Source: Chryseobacterium taeanense
GTDB lineage: Bacteria > Bacteroidota > Bacteroidia > Flavobacteriales > Weeksellaceae
Length of the DNA stretch: 64,000 nt
Reading direction: 5' to 3'
Assembly: GCF_900099685.1 (NCBI RefSeq)
Contig: NZ_FNDW01000011.1
Span: forward strand, 96,293 to 160,292
This document shows, piece after piece, positions 1 to 7,619 of this stretch. The notes beneath the pieces were generated by a model. The model was not told where the DNA came from. It made no database searches and was given only the letters and a program-made list of their open reading frames with translations. Position numbers and translations under genes: made by a program. The first letter of the stretch is position 1, and the number at the start of each line of letters is the position of its first letter.

Positions 1-525
1 CGACTGATCCGTTTTATGCCGAAAGTTGTGATTGCAGTGGTGCCAGGATGGGCTGTTGGCGGAGGACACTCTTTACACGTAGTTTGTGATTTAACATTAG
101 CGAGTGAAGAACATGCTATTTTCAAACAAACGGATGCCGATGTGACGAGTTTTGATGGCGGTTACGGTTCTGCCTATTTGGCAAAAATGGTTGGACAGAA
201 AAAAGCCCGTGAGATTTTCTTTTTGGGAAGAAATTATTCTGCTCAGGAGGCTTTCGAAATGGGAATGGTAAACAAAGTTGTTCCTCACGCTGAGCTGGAA
301 GATACGGCTTATGAATGGGCGCAGGAAATTTTAGCTAAATCACCAACGTCTATCAGAATGTTGAAATTCGCCATGAACCTTACTGACGACGGAATGGTAG
401 GACAGCAGGTTTTCGCAGGGGAAGCTACACGTCTCGCTTACATGACGGAAGAAGCTCAGGAAGGAAGAAATGCATTCCTCGAAAAAAGAAAACCGGACTT
501 CGGAGAAAATCAATGGATATCGTAA
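1..525 (+). CDS. menB: 1,4-dihydroxy-2-naphthoyl-CoA synthase, 3' part
   Basis: This crotonase-fold enzyme of menaquinone synthesis closes the ring of o-succinylbenzoyl-CoA to give 1,4-dihydroxy-2-naphthoyl-CoA. The open frame runs to the window edge, so the N-terminal part lies outside; the internal ATG at 16 is not the start. The fragment carries the family block [17 protein letters not shown] (oxyanion hole) and [14 protein letters not shown]. In the latter, Asp occupies the position that is Gly in bicarbonate-dependent enzymes, as in the mycobacterial, bicarbonate-independent type. The C-terminus has the usual [13 protein letters not shown] and KRKPDF. menA follows after a palindromic spacer, so the two probably work together and may be co-transcribed. 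Confidence 0.95.
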   Translation, partial: RLIRFMPKVVIAVVPGWAVGGGHSLHVVCDLTLASEEHAIFKQTDADVTSFDGGYGSAYLAKMVGQKKAREIFFLGRNYSAQEAFEMGMVNKVVPHAELEDTAYEWAQEILAKSPTSIRMLKFAMNLTDDGMVGQQVFAGEATRLAYMTEEAQEGRNAFLEKRKPDFGENQWIS

Positions 526-527
526 AT

Positions 528-593
528 GTTGACGGTTTATAGTTGTTAGTTGATGGATTTTTCGCTAACAACCATAAACAATCAACCATCAAC
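528..593. repeat. imperfect intergenic hairpin between menB and menA
   Basis: The left arm (528-549) and right arm (565-593) pair over about 22 bases with a 7-base insertion on the right; the loop is about 15 bases. The arms are made of repeated words of the type GTTGATGG and TTGTTAG. There is no U-tract, so it is not a simple terminator. It is one of several word-built palindromes in spacers of this window. Confidence 0.7.
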
Positions 594-601
594 TAAATAT
601 T

Positions 602-1531
602 ATGACTGATTGGATAAAAGCTGCGAGGCTTAGAACATTACCGCTTTCTTTAAGTGGAATTATCATGGGCGCTTTCATTGCCAAATGGAGACTATATGGC
701 GAAGGCGGAACATGGGACTGGAGAATTTTTGCATTGGCACTTTTAGTGACTTTGTTGTATCAGATCTTGTCGAATTATGCCAATGATTACGGAGACGGAG
801 TAAAAGGAACTGATGCAAAAAGAGCAACAGAAGCTGAATCCAGAGCCGTCGCTTCCGGAAGAATTACGGCTAAACAGATGAAAAATGCGGTTATTATTTT
901 TTCAATATTATCTTTTGTAGCTACCGTTGCACTTTTATATGTAGCTTTTATTCCGGATTATATGAATGAATTTTACATTTTCATAGGGTTGGGAGTAGCA
1001 AGTATTTTAGCGGCTATCGGATATACGGTTGGTAAAAAACCTTACGGATATATGGGATTGGGAGATGTTTTCGTCTTTGTTTTCTTCGGATTGGTTTCTG
1101 TTTGCGGGAGTTATTTCTTATTTACGAAATCTTTCAGCTGGGATATTTTATTACCGGGAACAGCAATCGGAATGATGAGCATGGCAGTTTTAAACCTAAA
1201 CAACATGAGAGATATCGAAAGCGATAAATTATCCGGGAAAAACAGTTTTGCCTTAAGAATAGGGTTTAAAAATGCGATGATTTATGAGATGATTTTGTTA
1301 AATCTTCCATTGATTTTTATCCTCATGTTTTTGGGAGTAAATGGTTTTTTCCAAACTCAGAATTATTATGTGTTCATCGTTATGATTTTGATGCTTCCTT
1401 TGATGAAGATCAGAAGAAAAATAATGACCGTAAAAAATCCAAGAGAACTTGATCCATTCTTAAAACAAGTGGGAATTATGACTTTTATGATGGCGGTTCT
1501 TACTGCTTTAGGACTTAATTTTTTCCATTAA
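602..1531 (+). CDS. menA: 1,4-dihydroxy-2-naphthoate polyprenyltransferase
   Basis: This is a UbiA-family integral membrane enzyme that attaches the polyprenyl tail to 1,4-dihydroxy-2-naphthoate in menaquinone synthesis. The first Asp-rich motif is NYANDYGDG at residues 58-66, and the second is DIESDKLSGK around 204-213; together they bind the prenyl diphosphate through Mg2+. About nine hydrophobic segments and a length of 309 aa fit the family. The ATG at 602 directly follows the palindromic spacer after menB, which supports both the start and a menaquinone role rather than another UbiA substrate. Confidence 0.93.
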   Translation: MTDWIKAARLRTLPLSLSGIIMGAFIAKWRLYGEGGTWDWRIFALALLVTLLYQILSNYANDYGDGVKGTDAKRATEAESRAVASGRITAKQMKNAVIIFSILSFVATVALLYVAFIPDYMNEFYIFIGLGVASILAAIGYTVGKKPYGYMGLGDVFVFVFFGLVSVCGSYFLFTKSFSWDILLPGTAIGMMSMAVLNLNNMRDIESDKLSGKNSFALRIGFKNAMIYEMILLNLPLIFILMFLGVNGFFQTQNYYVFIVMILMLPLMKIRRKIMTVKNPRELDPFLKQVGIMTFMMAVLTALGLNFFH

Positions 1532-1584
1532 ATAATGCTAAGCTTGTCGAAGCGTTTCTAATTTAATATTTAAAAATAATTAAA

Positions 1585-2271
1585 ATGAAAATAAAATTTT
1601 TAGGACAAAACTGTTTTTTGTTTACCTATAAAGACAAAACGATTTTATCAGATCCATTTTACAACTATAAAAAAGCAGAATCAGGATTTGATATTTCTGC
1701 TCAGAAAATTGATTATATTTTACTGACTCATGCGCACGGAGATCATATTGCAGACGTTGAAGAAGTTTTGCATCATCATCCTGAAGCAACAATTATTGCC
1801 GTTCCTGAAATCTGCGGATATTTTAAAAATGCAAAAAATACAGACGATGTGAACTTAGGCGGATCGGCAAAAATCGATGATCTTAAAATTTCAATGGTTC
1901 CTGCGCACCATACGAGCTCATTTCCTGACGGAAGTTACGGAGGTGTTCCGGTAGGATATATTTTCAGACTTCCTGAAGGTAAAAACCTTTATATGGCAGG
2001 AGATACCGGCGTAATGGCAGATATGGAGTTATTTCCAAGATTATACGGAAATTTAGACCTTTCTATTCTTCCGATTGGAAGTCATTACACAATGTGTCCT
2101 AGAAAAGCGGCTTTCGCATCATCAGAATTATTAAAGACACCGAAAGTAATCGGTTGTCATTTTGATACATTTCCTGCAATTGAAATTAACCACGAAAGTG
2201 CATTAAAGCATTTTGCAGACAAAAATGTTGAACTTGTTTTACCAAAACTGGGAGAGGTGTTCGAATTTTAA
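1585..2271 (+). CDS. UPF0173-type metal-dependent hydrolase (MBL fold)
   Basis: This 228-aa cytosolic metallo-beta-lactamase-fold protein has the metal-binding motif THAHGDH at residues 48-54. Further likely ligands are the His pair in VPAHHTS, the Asp in AGDTG and a late His in GCHFDTFP. The small single-domain length matches the UPF0173/YtkL group, whose physiological substrate is not settled. It lies 53 bases after menA in the same direction, but that spacing says little about function. The fold is certain; the substrate is unknown. Confidence 0.85.
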   Translation: MKIKFLGQNCFLFTYKDKTILSDPFYNYKKAESGFDISAQKIDYILLTHAHGDHIADVEEVLHHHPEATIIAVPEICGYFKNAKNTDDVNLGGSAKIDDLKISMVPAHHTSSFPDGSYGGVPVGYIFRLPEGKNLYMAGDTGVMADMELFPRLYGNLDLSILPIGSHYTMCPRKAAFASSELLKTPKVIGCHFDTFPAIEINHESALKHFADKNVELVLPKLGEVFEF

Positions 2272-2277
2272 ATAGAT

Positions 2278-2363
2278 GTTGAAAGGTAATTTGAAAATTA
2301 AAATAGAAATGTTGGAAAGTTTAGATATAAAAAAAGATAATCTTCAAATTACCTCTCTTCAAC
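2278..2363. repeat. imperfect inverted repeat downstream of the MBL gene
   Basis: GTTGAAAGGTAATTTGAA at 2278-2295 is the near reverse complement of 2343-2363, with a 3-base bulge and about 47 bases between the arms. It lies between the convergent ends of the MBL gene and the SRP RNA gene. It uses the AATTTGAA word seen again at 10032 and 44249. Confidence 0.65.
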
Positions 2364-2380
2364 TTAAACCAATAAAAAAT

Positions 2381-2473
2381 GGCAAGCTACCTAAATCACA
2401 CCGCTACGACCGATTACCTTTGCTGCGTTCCCACCCTGGAGGATTCTCAGGAGCTGGTTGTTTAGGACTTGCC
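2381..2473 (-). ncRNA. ffs: small signal recognition particle RNA (4.5S type)
   Basis: Read on the minus strand, this 93-base segment folds into one long hairpin. The ends GGCAAGTCCTAAA and TTTAGGTAGCTTGCC pair, and the apical part has CCAGGGTGGGAACGCAGCAA. That is the conserved Ffh-binding helix 8 signature (GGAA-type tetraloop with AGCA internal loop). SRP RNA targets nascent membrane proteins with Ffh. A promoter -7 box lies just upstream at 2478-2485. A U-run (2374-2380 read in reverse) follows the stem, so the RNA ends on its own terminator. The plus-strand frame through this region is not a gene. Confidence 0.93.
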
Positions 2474-2477
2474 GTTG

Positions 2478-2485
2478 CAAAGATA
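2478..2485 (-). promoter_or_regulatory. -7 box of the SRP RNA promoter
   Basis: TATCTTTG on the minus strand matches the Bacteroidota -7 consensus TAnnTTTG and lies 4 bases before the predicted RNA 5' end at 2473. No TTG is seen at the usual distance, so the -33 element is weak. Confidence 0.7.
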
Positions 2486-2604
2486 GGAATATTTTATAAA
2501 ATTAAAAGTGTTATCAAAGAAAATTATCTGAACAAAGCCTTTAACGATGCTAAATTGCTGAGATTAAGAGCAATAATTTTCAGAAATTTTCTAAAAAATT
2601 AGAT

Positions 2605-3204
2605 ATGACAAAAAGCCCTTCCACATTAGGAATTTTATTATTTGGAGCTACGATGATCGTTTTTTTCGTAGTGTATTACTTCTTTTCAGGAGTTGAATAT
2701 TTTGATATTTCATTGAAAGCCAATGCTTTCGTTTTACCGATTATTTATGCTGGAGCAGCCTTTTGGTCTGTTAAAACATATTGGAGCAGTCATAAACAGG
2801 TAAGCTTTAAGGATGCGTTTAAAAGAGCTTTTGTTCCGATGTTTATCGGTGGCGTTTTATCGATTTTAAGTATTTATGCGTTCCTAAATTTTGTAGATAC
2901 CGACGCGAAAAAACTGCTAAATTATCAATATGTAACAAGACAAAAATCTGAGCTGGATAAAGAATATACTTCTGCAAGAAAGATTTTAAAGCATCAGAAA
3001 GATATCGACGAACTCGATCAGAAGTATAAGGAAAGAATACAAAGTTTCACACCGGAGGCAGTTAAAGGAAAAGATATGCTTACCGCAAGTCATTTTTCAG
3101 GATATTTTGCGGCAATACTTATATTTTACGTAGTTTTGTCGTTGTTTTTCGGAGCGTTTTTCAGAACAAAAACAATCTATCAGGAAACAGAAAATCAAGA
3201 ATAA
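2605..3204 (+). CDS. DUF4199-type membrane protein
   Basis: This 199-aa protein has about four membrane segments (near residues 8-28, 38-58, 75-95 and 165-187) and a charged, helical loop around residues 110-150. That layout is typical of DUF4199 proteins in Bacteroidota. Its function is unknown. It lies 17 bases before a family 2 glycosyltransferase and starts a tight four-gene operon. It could therefore support the membrane-linked sugar transfer, but that is inference from position alone. The ATG at 2605 directly follows the region of the minus-strand SRP RNA gene. Confidence 0.7.
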   Translation: MTKSPSTLGILLFGATMIVFFVVYYFFSGVEYFDISLKANAFVLPIIYAGAAFWSVKTYWSSHKQVSFKDAFKRAFVPMFIGGVLSILSIYAFLNFVDTDAKKLLNYQYVTRQKSELDKEYTSARKILKHQKDIDELDQKYKERIQSFTPEAVKGKDMLTASHFSGYFAAILIFYVVLSLFFGAFFRTKTIYQETENQE

Positions 3205-3221
3205 TTTTTTATCAGAATTAA

Positions 3222-4172
3222 ATGAATTTATCTATAGTTATTCCGTTATTAAACGAAGAGGCTTCTTTGGAAGAGCTTTTTTCACGAATTGATAATGTGT
3301 GCAGATCCAACAGTTTATCTTACGAGATCTGGTTTGTGGATGACGGAAGTACAGACTTGTCATGGAGTATTATTGAAAACCTTAAAGTTCAGAATCCTCA
3401 GATCCACGGAATTAAATTTTCAAAAAATTACGGAAAATCCCAGGCACTTCATGCGGCTTTTGAAAGAACAAGTGGTGATGTTATTATTACCATGGATGCC
3501 GATCTTCAGGACTTTCCGGAAGAAATACCTGAATTATATTCCATGGTTGTGAATGAGAATTACGACATCGTTTCCGGATGGAAAAAGAAACGTTTTGATA
3601 ACGTCATGACGAAAAATGTACCATCAAAACTCTTTAATGCAGCGGCAAGAAAAGTTTCAGGAGTTTACCTTCACGATTTCAACTGTGGCTTAAAAGCCTA
3701 TAAAAAACAGGTGGTAAAAACCATCGACGTGTATGGAGATATGCACCGTTATATTCCGGTATTGGCTGCCAATGCGGGTTTCAGAAGAATCACGGAAAAA
3801 GAAGTTCAGCATCAGGCAAGACCTTACGGGGTTTCAAAATTCGGGACTGAAAGATTTATCCGAGGTTTTCTGGACTTGGTAACACTCTGGTTTGTAAGTC
3901 GTTTCGGCGGAAGGCCGATGCATTTTTTCGGAGCGGTGGGAACATTGATGTTTATTGTCGGGTTTCTTTCAGCGCTTTGGCTGGGAATTTCAAAATTAAT
4001 TGATGTTGCCAGAGGAATTTACGGACATTTAATTACAGACAATCCGTGGTTTTTTATTGCTCTCACCATGATGCTTATGGGAACTTTGCTTTTCGTGGCA
4101 GGGTTTTTAGGCGAAATGATTATCAGAACCAATAGAGAACATAAGAATTATAATATTGACGAGGTAATTTAA
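3222..4172 (+). CDS. family 2 glycosyltransferase, polyprenyl-phosphate sugar type
   Basis: The N-terminal GT-A domain has IPLLNEEASL, the nucleotide-binding FVDDGSTD (residues 38-45) and the metal-binding DADLQD (92-97). Two membrane helices close the protein (about 233-262 and 276-301). This is the layout of the GtrB/dolichol-phosphate mannose synthase-like group, which moves a sugar from a nucleotide donor to a polyprenyl phosphate on the inner membrane. The donor sugar cannot be read from the sequence. It is followed after one base by a small membrane protein gene, so translation is probably coupled. Confidence 0.88.
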   Translation: MNLSIVIPLLNEEASLEELFSRIDNVCRSNSLSYEIWFVDDGSTDLSWSIIENLKVQNPQIHGIKFSKNYGKSQALHAAFERTSGDVIITMDADLQDFPEEIPELYSMVVNENYDIVSGWKKKRFDNVMTKNVPSKLFNAAARKVSGVYLHDFNCGLKAYKKQVVKTIDVYGDMHRYIPVLAANAGFRRITEKEVQHQARPYGVSKFGTERFIRGFLDLVTLWFVSRFGGRPMHFFGAVGTLMFIVGFLSALWLGISKLIDVARGIYGHLITDNPWFFIALTMMLMGTLLFVAGFLGEMIIRTNREHKNYNIDEVI

Positions 4173-4173
4173 T

Positions 4174-4566
4174 ATGGAAAATAATTTACCCAAAATTTAT
4201 TCCAAGCAATCTATTTTAGGTTTTTCTATGTTTTTCTCAACACTTTTTGGTGGAGTTATGTTATACAAAAACTTAATAGAGACTAAGAAGAAAGCCGAAG
4301 CATATATTGTTTTAGGATTTTCTGTTGTATTGACAGTAATTCAGGTGGTTTTAGAAATGATGCTGGAAAATCCAAAAACTTCTTATGCGTATTTATGGGG
4401 TCTTGTAGGAGGTTATATTCTGGCATATTATTTTTTTCCAAAATATTTTCCAAATGAAGAACAGTATCATAAAAAGTCAATCTGGATTCCTCTTATTATC
4501 GGAATATTAATATCGGCAGTTTTTATTGCTTTGATTATTTATGGAGGATCAATAGAAAATGAATAA
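4174..4566 (+). CDS. small four-helix membrane protein, unknown
   Basis: I do not recognise this 130-aa protein. It has four hydrophobic stretches (about 13-30, 44-62, 72-90 and 103-123) and short charged loops, so it is an inner-membrane protein. It begins one base after the glycosyltransferase stop codon and ends 20 bases before a lipoprotein gene, so it belongs to the same transcript. It could be an accessory subunit of the glycosyltransferase. No catalytic motif is visible. Confidence 0.65.
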   Translation: MENNLPKIYSKQSILGFSMFFSTLFGGVMLYKNLIETKKKAEAYIVLGFSVVLTVIQVVLEMMLENPKTSYAYLWGLVGGYILAYYFFPKYFPNEEQYHKKSIWIPLIIGILISAVFIALIIYGGSIENE

Positions 4567-4586
4567 ATGTGAAATATGTAGTTAAA

Positions 4587-5288
4587 ATGAAAAATACATT
4601 CTATGCATTATTATTGCTTGCGGTAGTTTCCTGTGGAAAGGTTTCTCCGAAAGGAAATATTGAAAGAAAAGATGTGGATGTTTCAGAATTTGTAAACCTC
4701 GATCTGGAAGGAAAATTCCGTATGTTTTATGCAAGAGGAGCAAAAAATTTCGTTGAGATTGAAACGTATCCAAATGTAGCTGATAATCTTGATGTTGATG
4801 TAAAAGATAAAACATTAACGATTAAAGAAAAGCGCGGAACAAAAGGAGTTGATTTCTATAATATAACCATTTATTCAAAATATAATTTAGAAAAAGTTTC
4901 GATTTCCGATTCTGTAGAAATGAATATTTCAAGTGAAATTAAGACCGACAATTTTAGGCTTAATTTAAAAAATTATGCTACATTTATGGGTTCTGTAAAT
5001 ACGAGAAGGACAGAAGTTGAAATGCTAAACCGAAGCAGAGCGAATTTTTTAGGTCAGACTAAAAACGCATTTATAAAGATCTCTGATACAGCGAGTCTGA
5101 TCGCTCCTTATTGGAAAATCGAAAATTTGAATATTGATTCTAAAAATGGGAATTATGCAGAAGTAAATGTGGCAGATTCGTTAAAAGGGCATATTCAGAA
5201 CACGGCTAAATTTATTTATTATAATGATCCGATTCGTGCTTTTAAAATTGATAAAGACACAAGAGTGGAGAATAAAAAACTGGATTGA
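4587..5288 (+). CDS. DUF2807-type (GIN domain) lipoprotein
   Basis: The start is set at the ATG at 4587 rather than the GTG at 4569, because it gives a lipoprotein signal MKNTFYALLLLAVVSC with the lipidated Cys at residue 16. The mature part is beta-rich with repeated short strands, as in the head-domain-like DUF2807 proteins widespread in Bacteroidota. The role is unknown; a cell-envelope location is predicted. It is the last gene of the DUF4199-glycosyltransferase operon. Confidence 0.72.
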   Translation: MKNTFYALLLLAVVSCGKVSPKGNIERKDVDVSEFVNLDLEGKFRMFYARGAKNFVEIETYPNVADNLDVDVKDKTLTIKEKRGTKGVDFYNITIYSKYNLEKVSISDSVEMNISSEIKTDNFRLNLKNYATFMGSVNTRRTEVEMLNRSRANFLGQTKNAFIKISDTASLIAPYWKIENLNIDSKNGNYAEVNVADSLKGHIQNTAKFIYYNDPIRAFKIDKDTRVENKKLD

Positions 5289-5300
5289 TAGATAAGATAA

Positions 5301-5330
5301 GGCTGGAAGAGAGAAGCTGGAGGATGGAAG
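5301..5330 (+). repeat. left word-repeat arm before the first S23-type gene
   Basis: This 30-base GA-rich stretch begins GGCTGGAAG and ends GGATGGAAG. It resembles the 5' half of the hairpin at 5733-5787 as a direct repeat and that hairpin's 3' half as an inverted repeat. The four-helix-bundle gene lies between these copies. Confidence 0.6.
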
Positions 5331-5370
5331 ATTAAACACATAAATAATATGATGGAAAAAATAATAGCTG

Positions 5371-5727
5371 ATGAGTTTTAAATTTGAAAAACTAACTATT
5401 TGGCAGAAATCTATGAATTTTGGGGAATATATTTTTAAATTATCTCAAAATTTTCCAAAAGATGAATCCTTTAATTTAACCTCACAAATTAGAAGGGCTT
5501 CTGATTCTGTTGCTCTTAATATTTCTGAAGGAAGTATTTTACAGTCAAGATTAGAGTTTAGAAAGTTTTTAGGATACTCCATCCGCTCTTTAGCTGAAGT
5601 TGTAAGCTGCTTATATAAAGCGAAAAATAGGAAATATATCTCAGAAGATGATTTTAATAAATTATATAATGAAAGCTATAATATAATGAACCAGATTATA
5701 GCATTTAGAAATCAGATAAAAGAATAA
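5371..5727 (+). CDS. four-helix-bundle protein, S23/IVP family (first copy)
   Basis: This 118-aa all-helical protein has the family block SQIRRASDSVALNISEGS followed by a conserved FRKFLGYSIRSLAEV segment. The family was named for ORFs inside 23S rRNA intervening sequences and also contains the Avd accessory protein of diversity-generating retroelements; family members bind nucleic acid. No rRNA and no reverse transcriptase are nearby. The gene interrupts the spacer between the DUF2807 gene and the phosphomutase gene and is flanked by copies of one GCTGGAAG-type repeat. Function here is unknown. Compare the second copy at 8908. Confidence 0.82.
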   Translation: MSFKFEKLTIWQKSMNFGEYIFKLSQNFPKDESFNLTSQIRRASDSVALNISEGSILQSRLEFRKFLGYSIRSLAEVVSCLYKAKNRKYISEDDFNKLYNESYNIMNQIIAFRNQIKE

Positions 5728-5732
5728 TAATT

Positions 5733-5787
5733 AGCTGGGAGTTTGAAGCTGGAAGACTTCCTGCTTCCATCTTCAAACTTCCAGCCT
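5733..5787. repeat. strong hairpin between the first S23-type gene and the phosphomutase gene
   Basis: The arm at 5733-5755 pairs with 5764-5787 over 23 positions with about three mismatches and an 8-base loop. Both arms carry the GCTGGAAG and TTTGAAG words that also form the arm at 5301-5330. No U-tract follows, so it is not a standard terminator. Confidence 0.75.
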
Positions 5788-5808
5788 AAACATACACGAA
5801 ATACAAAT

Positions 5809-7524
5809 ATGACAACATTAGAAAAAGCAAAACTTTGGTTGCACGAATCGTTTGATGAAGAGACAAGAAATGCGGTACAATTATTAATTGAAGGCAATTC
5901 ACCTGATCTTGAAGATTCTTTTTACAGAGAATTGGAATTCGGAACAGGAGGGATGAGAGGAATTATGGGAGTTGGAACCAATCGTTTAAATAAATACACG
6001 TTAGGTCAAGCAACACAGGGACTTGCAAATTATATGTTAAAGCAATTTTCCAACGAAGAGATTAAAGTGGCAATTGCTTACGATGTAAGAAATAACTCAA
6101 AAGAATTTGGAAAATTAGTTGCTGATGTACTGACAGCAAACGGAATTAAAGTGCTGCTTTTCAAAGATCACAGGCCAACTCCGGAACTGTCTTTTACCGT
6201 TAGAAACAGAAAATGCCACGGAGGAATTGTATTGACAGCTTCTCACAATCCACCGGAATATAACGGCTATAAAGTGTATTGGAACGACGGAGCGCAAATT
6301 GTTCCGCCACATGATGAAGCAATTATCAATGAAGTGTATTCTGTAAAATTTGAAGAAATCAAATTTAATGGAAATGACGATTTAATCGAATGGATCGGAG
6401 AGGAGCAGGATGATGTTTATATCGATGCATGTATCGAAAACTCTACGTATCAGAATGTTGGAAAAGAAAATTTAAATATTGTTTTCACTTCGATTCACGG
6501 AACAACATATACGACAGTTCCGAAAGCATTGAAAAAAGCAGGTTTTAAAAAGATAGATCTGGTGAAGGAACAAATGATCCCGAGTGGAAATTTTCCGACC
6601 GTTGATTCTCCAAATCCTGAAGAACCGGCAGCGCTGGAAATGGCAATGGATTTAGCAAAAATTACCAATGCTGATATCGTAATCGGAACAGATCCCGATG
6701 GCGACCGTCTTGGAATTGCCGTAAGAAATCTGGATGGAGAAATTCAATTGCTGAACGGAAATCAAACAAATACTATTCTTACCTATTATATCCTGAATGA
6801 ATGGAGAAAACAGGATAGAATTACCGGAAAAGAATTCATCGGTTCTACGATTGTAACTTCTGATATTTTCTTTGATATTGCTCAGAAATTCGGTGTTGAA
6901 TGCAAAGTTGGATTAACAGGATTCAAATGGATCGGAAAAATGATCCGCGATTTTGAAGGGAAAGAAAAATTTGTTTGCGGTGGTGAAGAAAGTTTCGGAT
7001 TTATGACCGGAGATTTCGTTCGAGATAAAGATTCTTGCGGAAGCATTGTTTTAGCTTGTGAAATCGCAGCGTGGTGCAAAGCGAACGGAAGAACAATGTA
7101 TCAATACCTTATTGAAATTTATCAGGAAACCGGAATGTATTATGAAGGCCTGGTGAATTTAGTAAGAAAAGGAAGAGACGGCGCGGAGGAAATTCAGAAT
7201 ATGATGAAAAATTTCCGTGAAAATCCGCCAAAAACATTGGCCGGTTCTCCTGTAGAAGAAGTGAAAGACTTTAAAGAACAAACGAATTTCATCATTTCAA
7301 AAAATGAAAAACAAGTAATGAACGACATTCCAAAATCGAATGTGCTGATTTACTATACTCAGGATGGAACAAAAGTTTGTGTAAGACCTTCAGGGACAGA
7401 ACCAAAAATTAAATTTTATATCTCTGTAAAAGATTCAATTACTTCTGAAGCAGATTTCAGGGAAAAATTGAAATCTTTGGAAGAGAAAATTCAGGAAGTA
7501 AGAAAAGATTTACAACTCAGTTAA
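5809..7524 (+). CDS. phosphoglucomutase/phosphomannomutase family enzyme
   Basis: This 571-aa alpha-D-phosphohexomutase interconverts hexose 1- and 6-phosphates. It has the phosphoserine loop TASHNP (143-148, Ser145), the Mg2+ loop GTDPDGDRLG (293-302), the sugar-binding loop GGEESFG (391-397) and the phosphate-binding loop RPSGTEPKIKF near residue 540. The start at 5809 is preferred over the in-frame ATG at 5743, because the 22 extra codons would be made of the palindromic repeat. The length fits the bacterial PgcA-like group. Whether glucose, mannose or both is the substrate is not decided. Confidence 0.92.
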   Translation: MTTLEKAKLWLHESFDEETRNAVQLLIEGNSPDLEDSFYRELEFGTGGMRGIMGVGTNRLNKYTLGQATQGLANYMLKQFSNEEIKVAIAYDVRNNSKEFGKLVADVLTANGIKVLLFKDHRPTPELSFTVRNRKCHGGIVLTASHNPPEYNGYKVYWNDGAQIVPPHDEAIINEVYSVKFEEIKFNGNDDLIEWIGEEQDDVYIDACIENSTYQNVGKENLNIVFTSIHGTTYTTVPKALKKAGFKKIDLVKEQMIPSGNFPTVDSPNPEEPAALEMAMDLAKITNADIVIGTDPDGDRLGIAVRNLDGEIQLLNGNQTNTILTYYILNEWRKQDRITGKEFIGSTIVTSDIFFDIAQKFGVECKVGLTGFKWIGKMIRDFEGKEKFVCGGEESFGFMTGDFVRDKDSCGSIVLACEIAAWCKANGRTMYQYLIEIYQETGMYYEGLVNLVRKGRDGAEEIQNMMKNFRENPPKTLAGSPVEEVKDFKEQTNFIISKNEKQVMNDIPKSNVLIYYTQDGTKVCVRPSGTEPKIKFYISVKDSITSEADFREKLKSLEEKIQEVRKDLQLS

Positions 7525-7532
7525 ATGTAACA

Positions 7533-7577
7533 GTATATCAATTTAGCAATTTACCGATTATTGTTAAATTGATACAT
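7533..7577. repeat. hairpin between the phosphomutase and aminotransferase genes
   Basis: GTATATCAATTTAGCAAT (7533-7550) and ATTGTTAAATTGATACAT (7560-7577) pair at 16 of 18 positions with a 9-base loop. It shares the CAATTTA-CAAT words with the hairpin at 11404-11459. Confidence 0.75.
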
Positions 7578-7619
7578 TGCCAGACTATTATACATTAAAA
7601 TAAATTAAATAAAAATAAA

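Noticed and set aside
2276..2602. 108-codon frame on the plus strand after the MBL gene
   Set aside because: It runs over the minus-strand SRP RNA and an inverted repeat; the composition is not protein-like and no motif is seen.
5743..5808. upstream in-frame start for the phosphohexomutase
   Set aside because: The extra 22 codons are made of the hairpin repeat; the conserved N-terminus starts at 5809.
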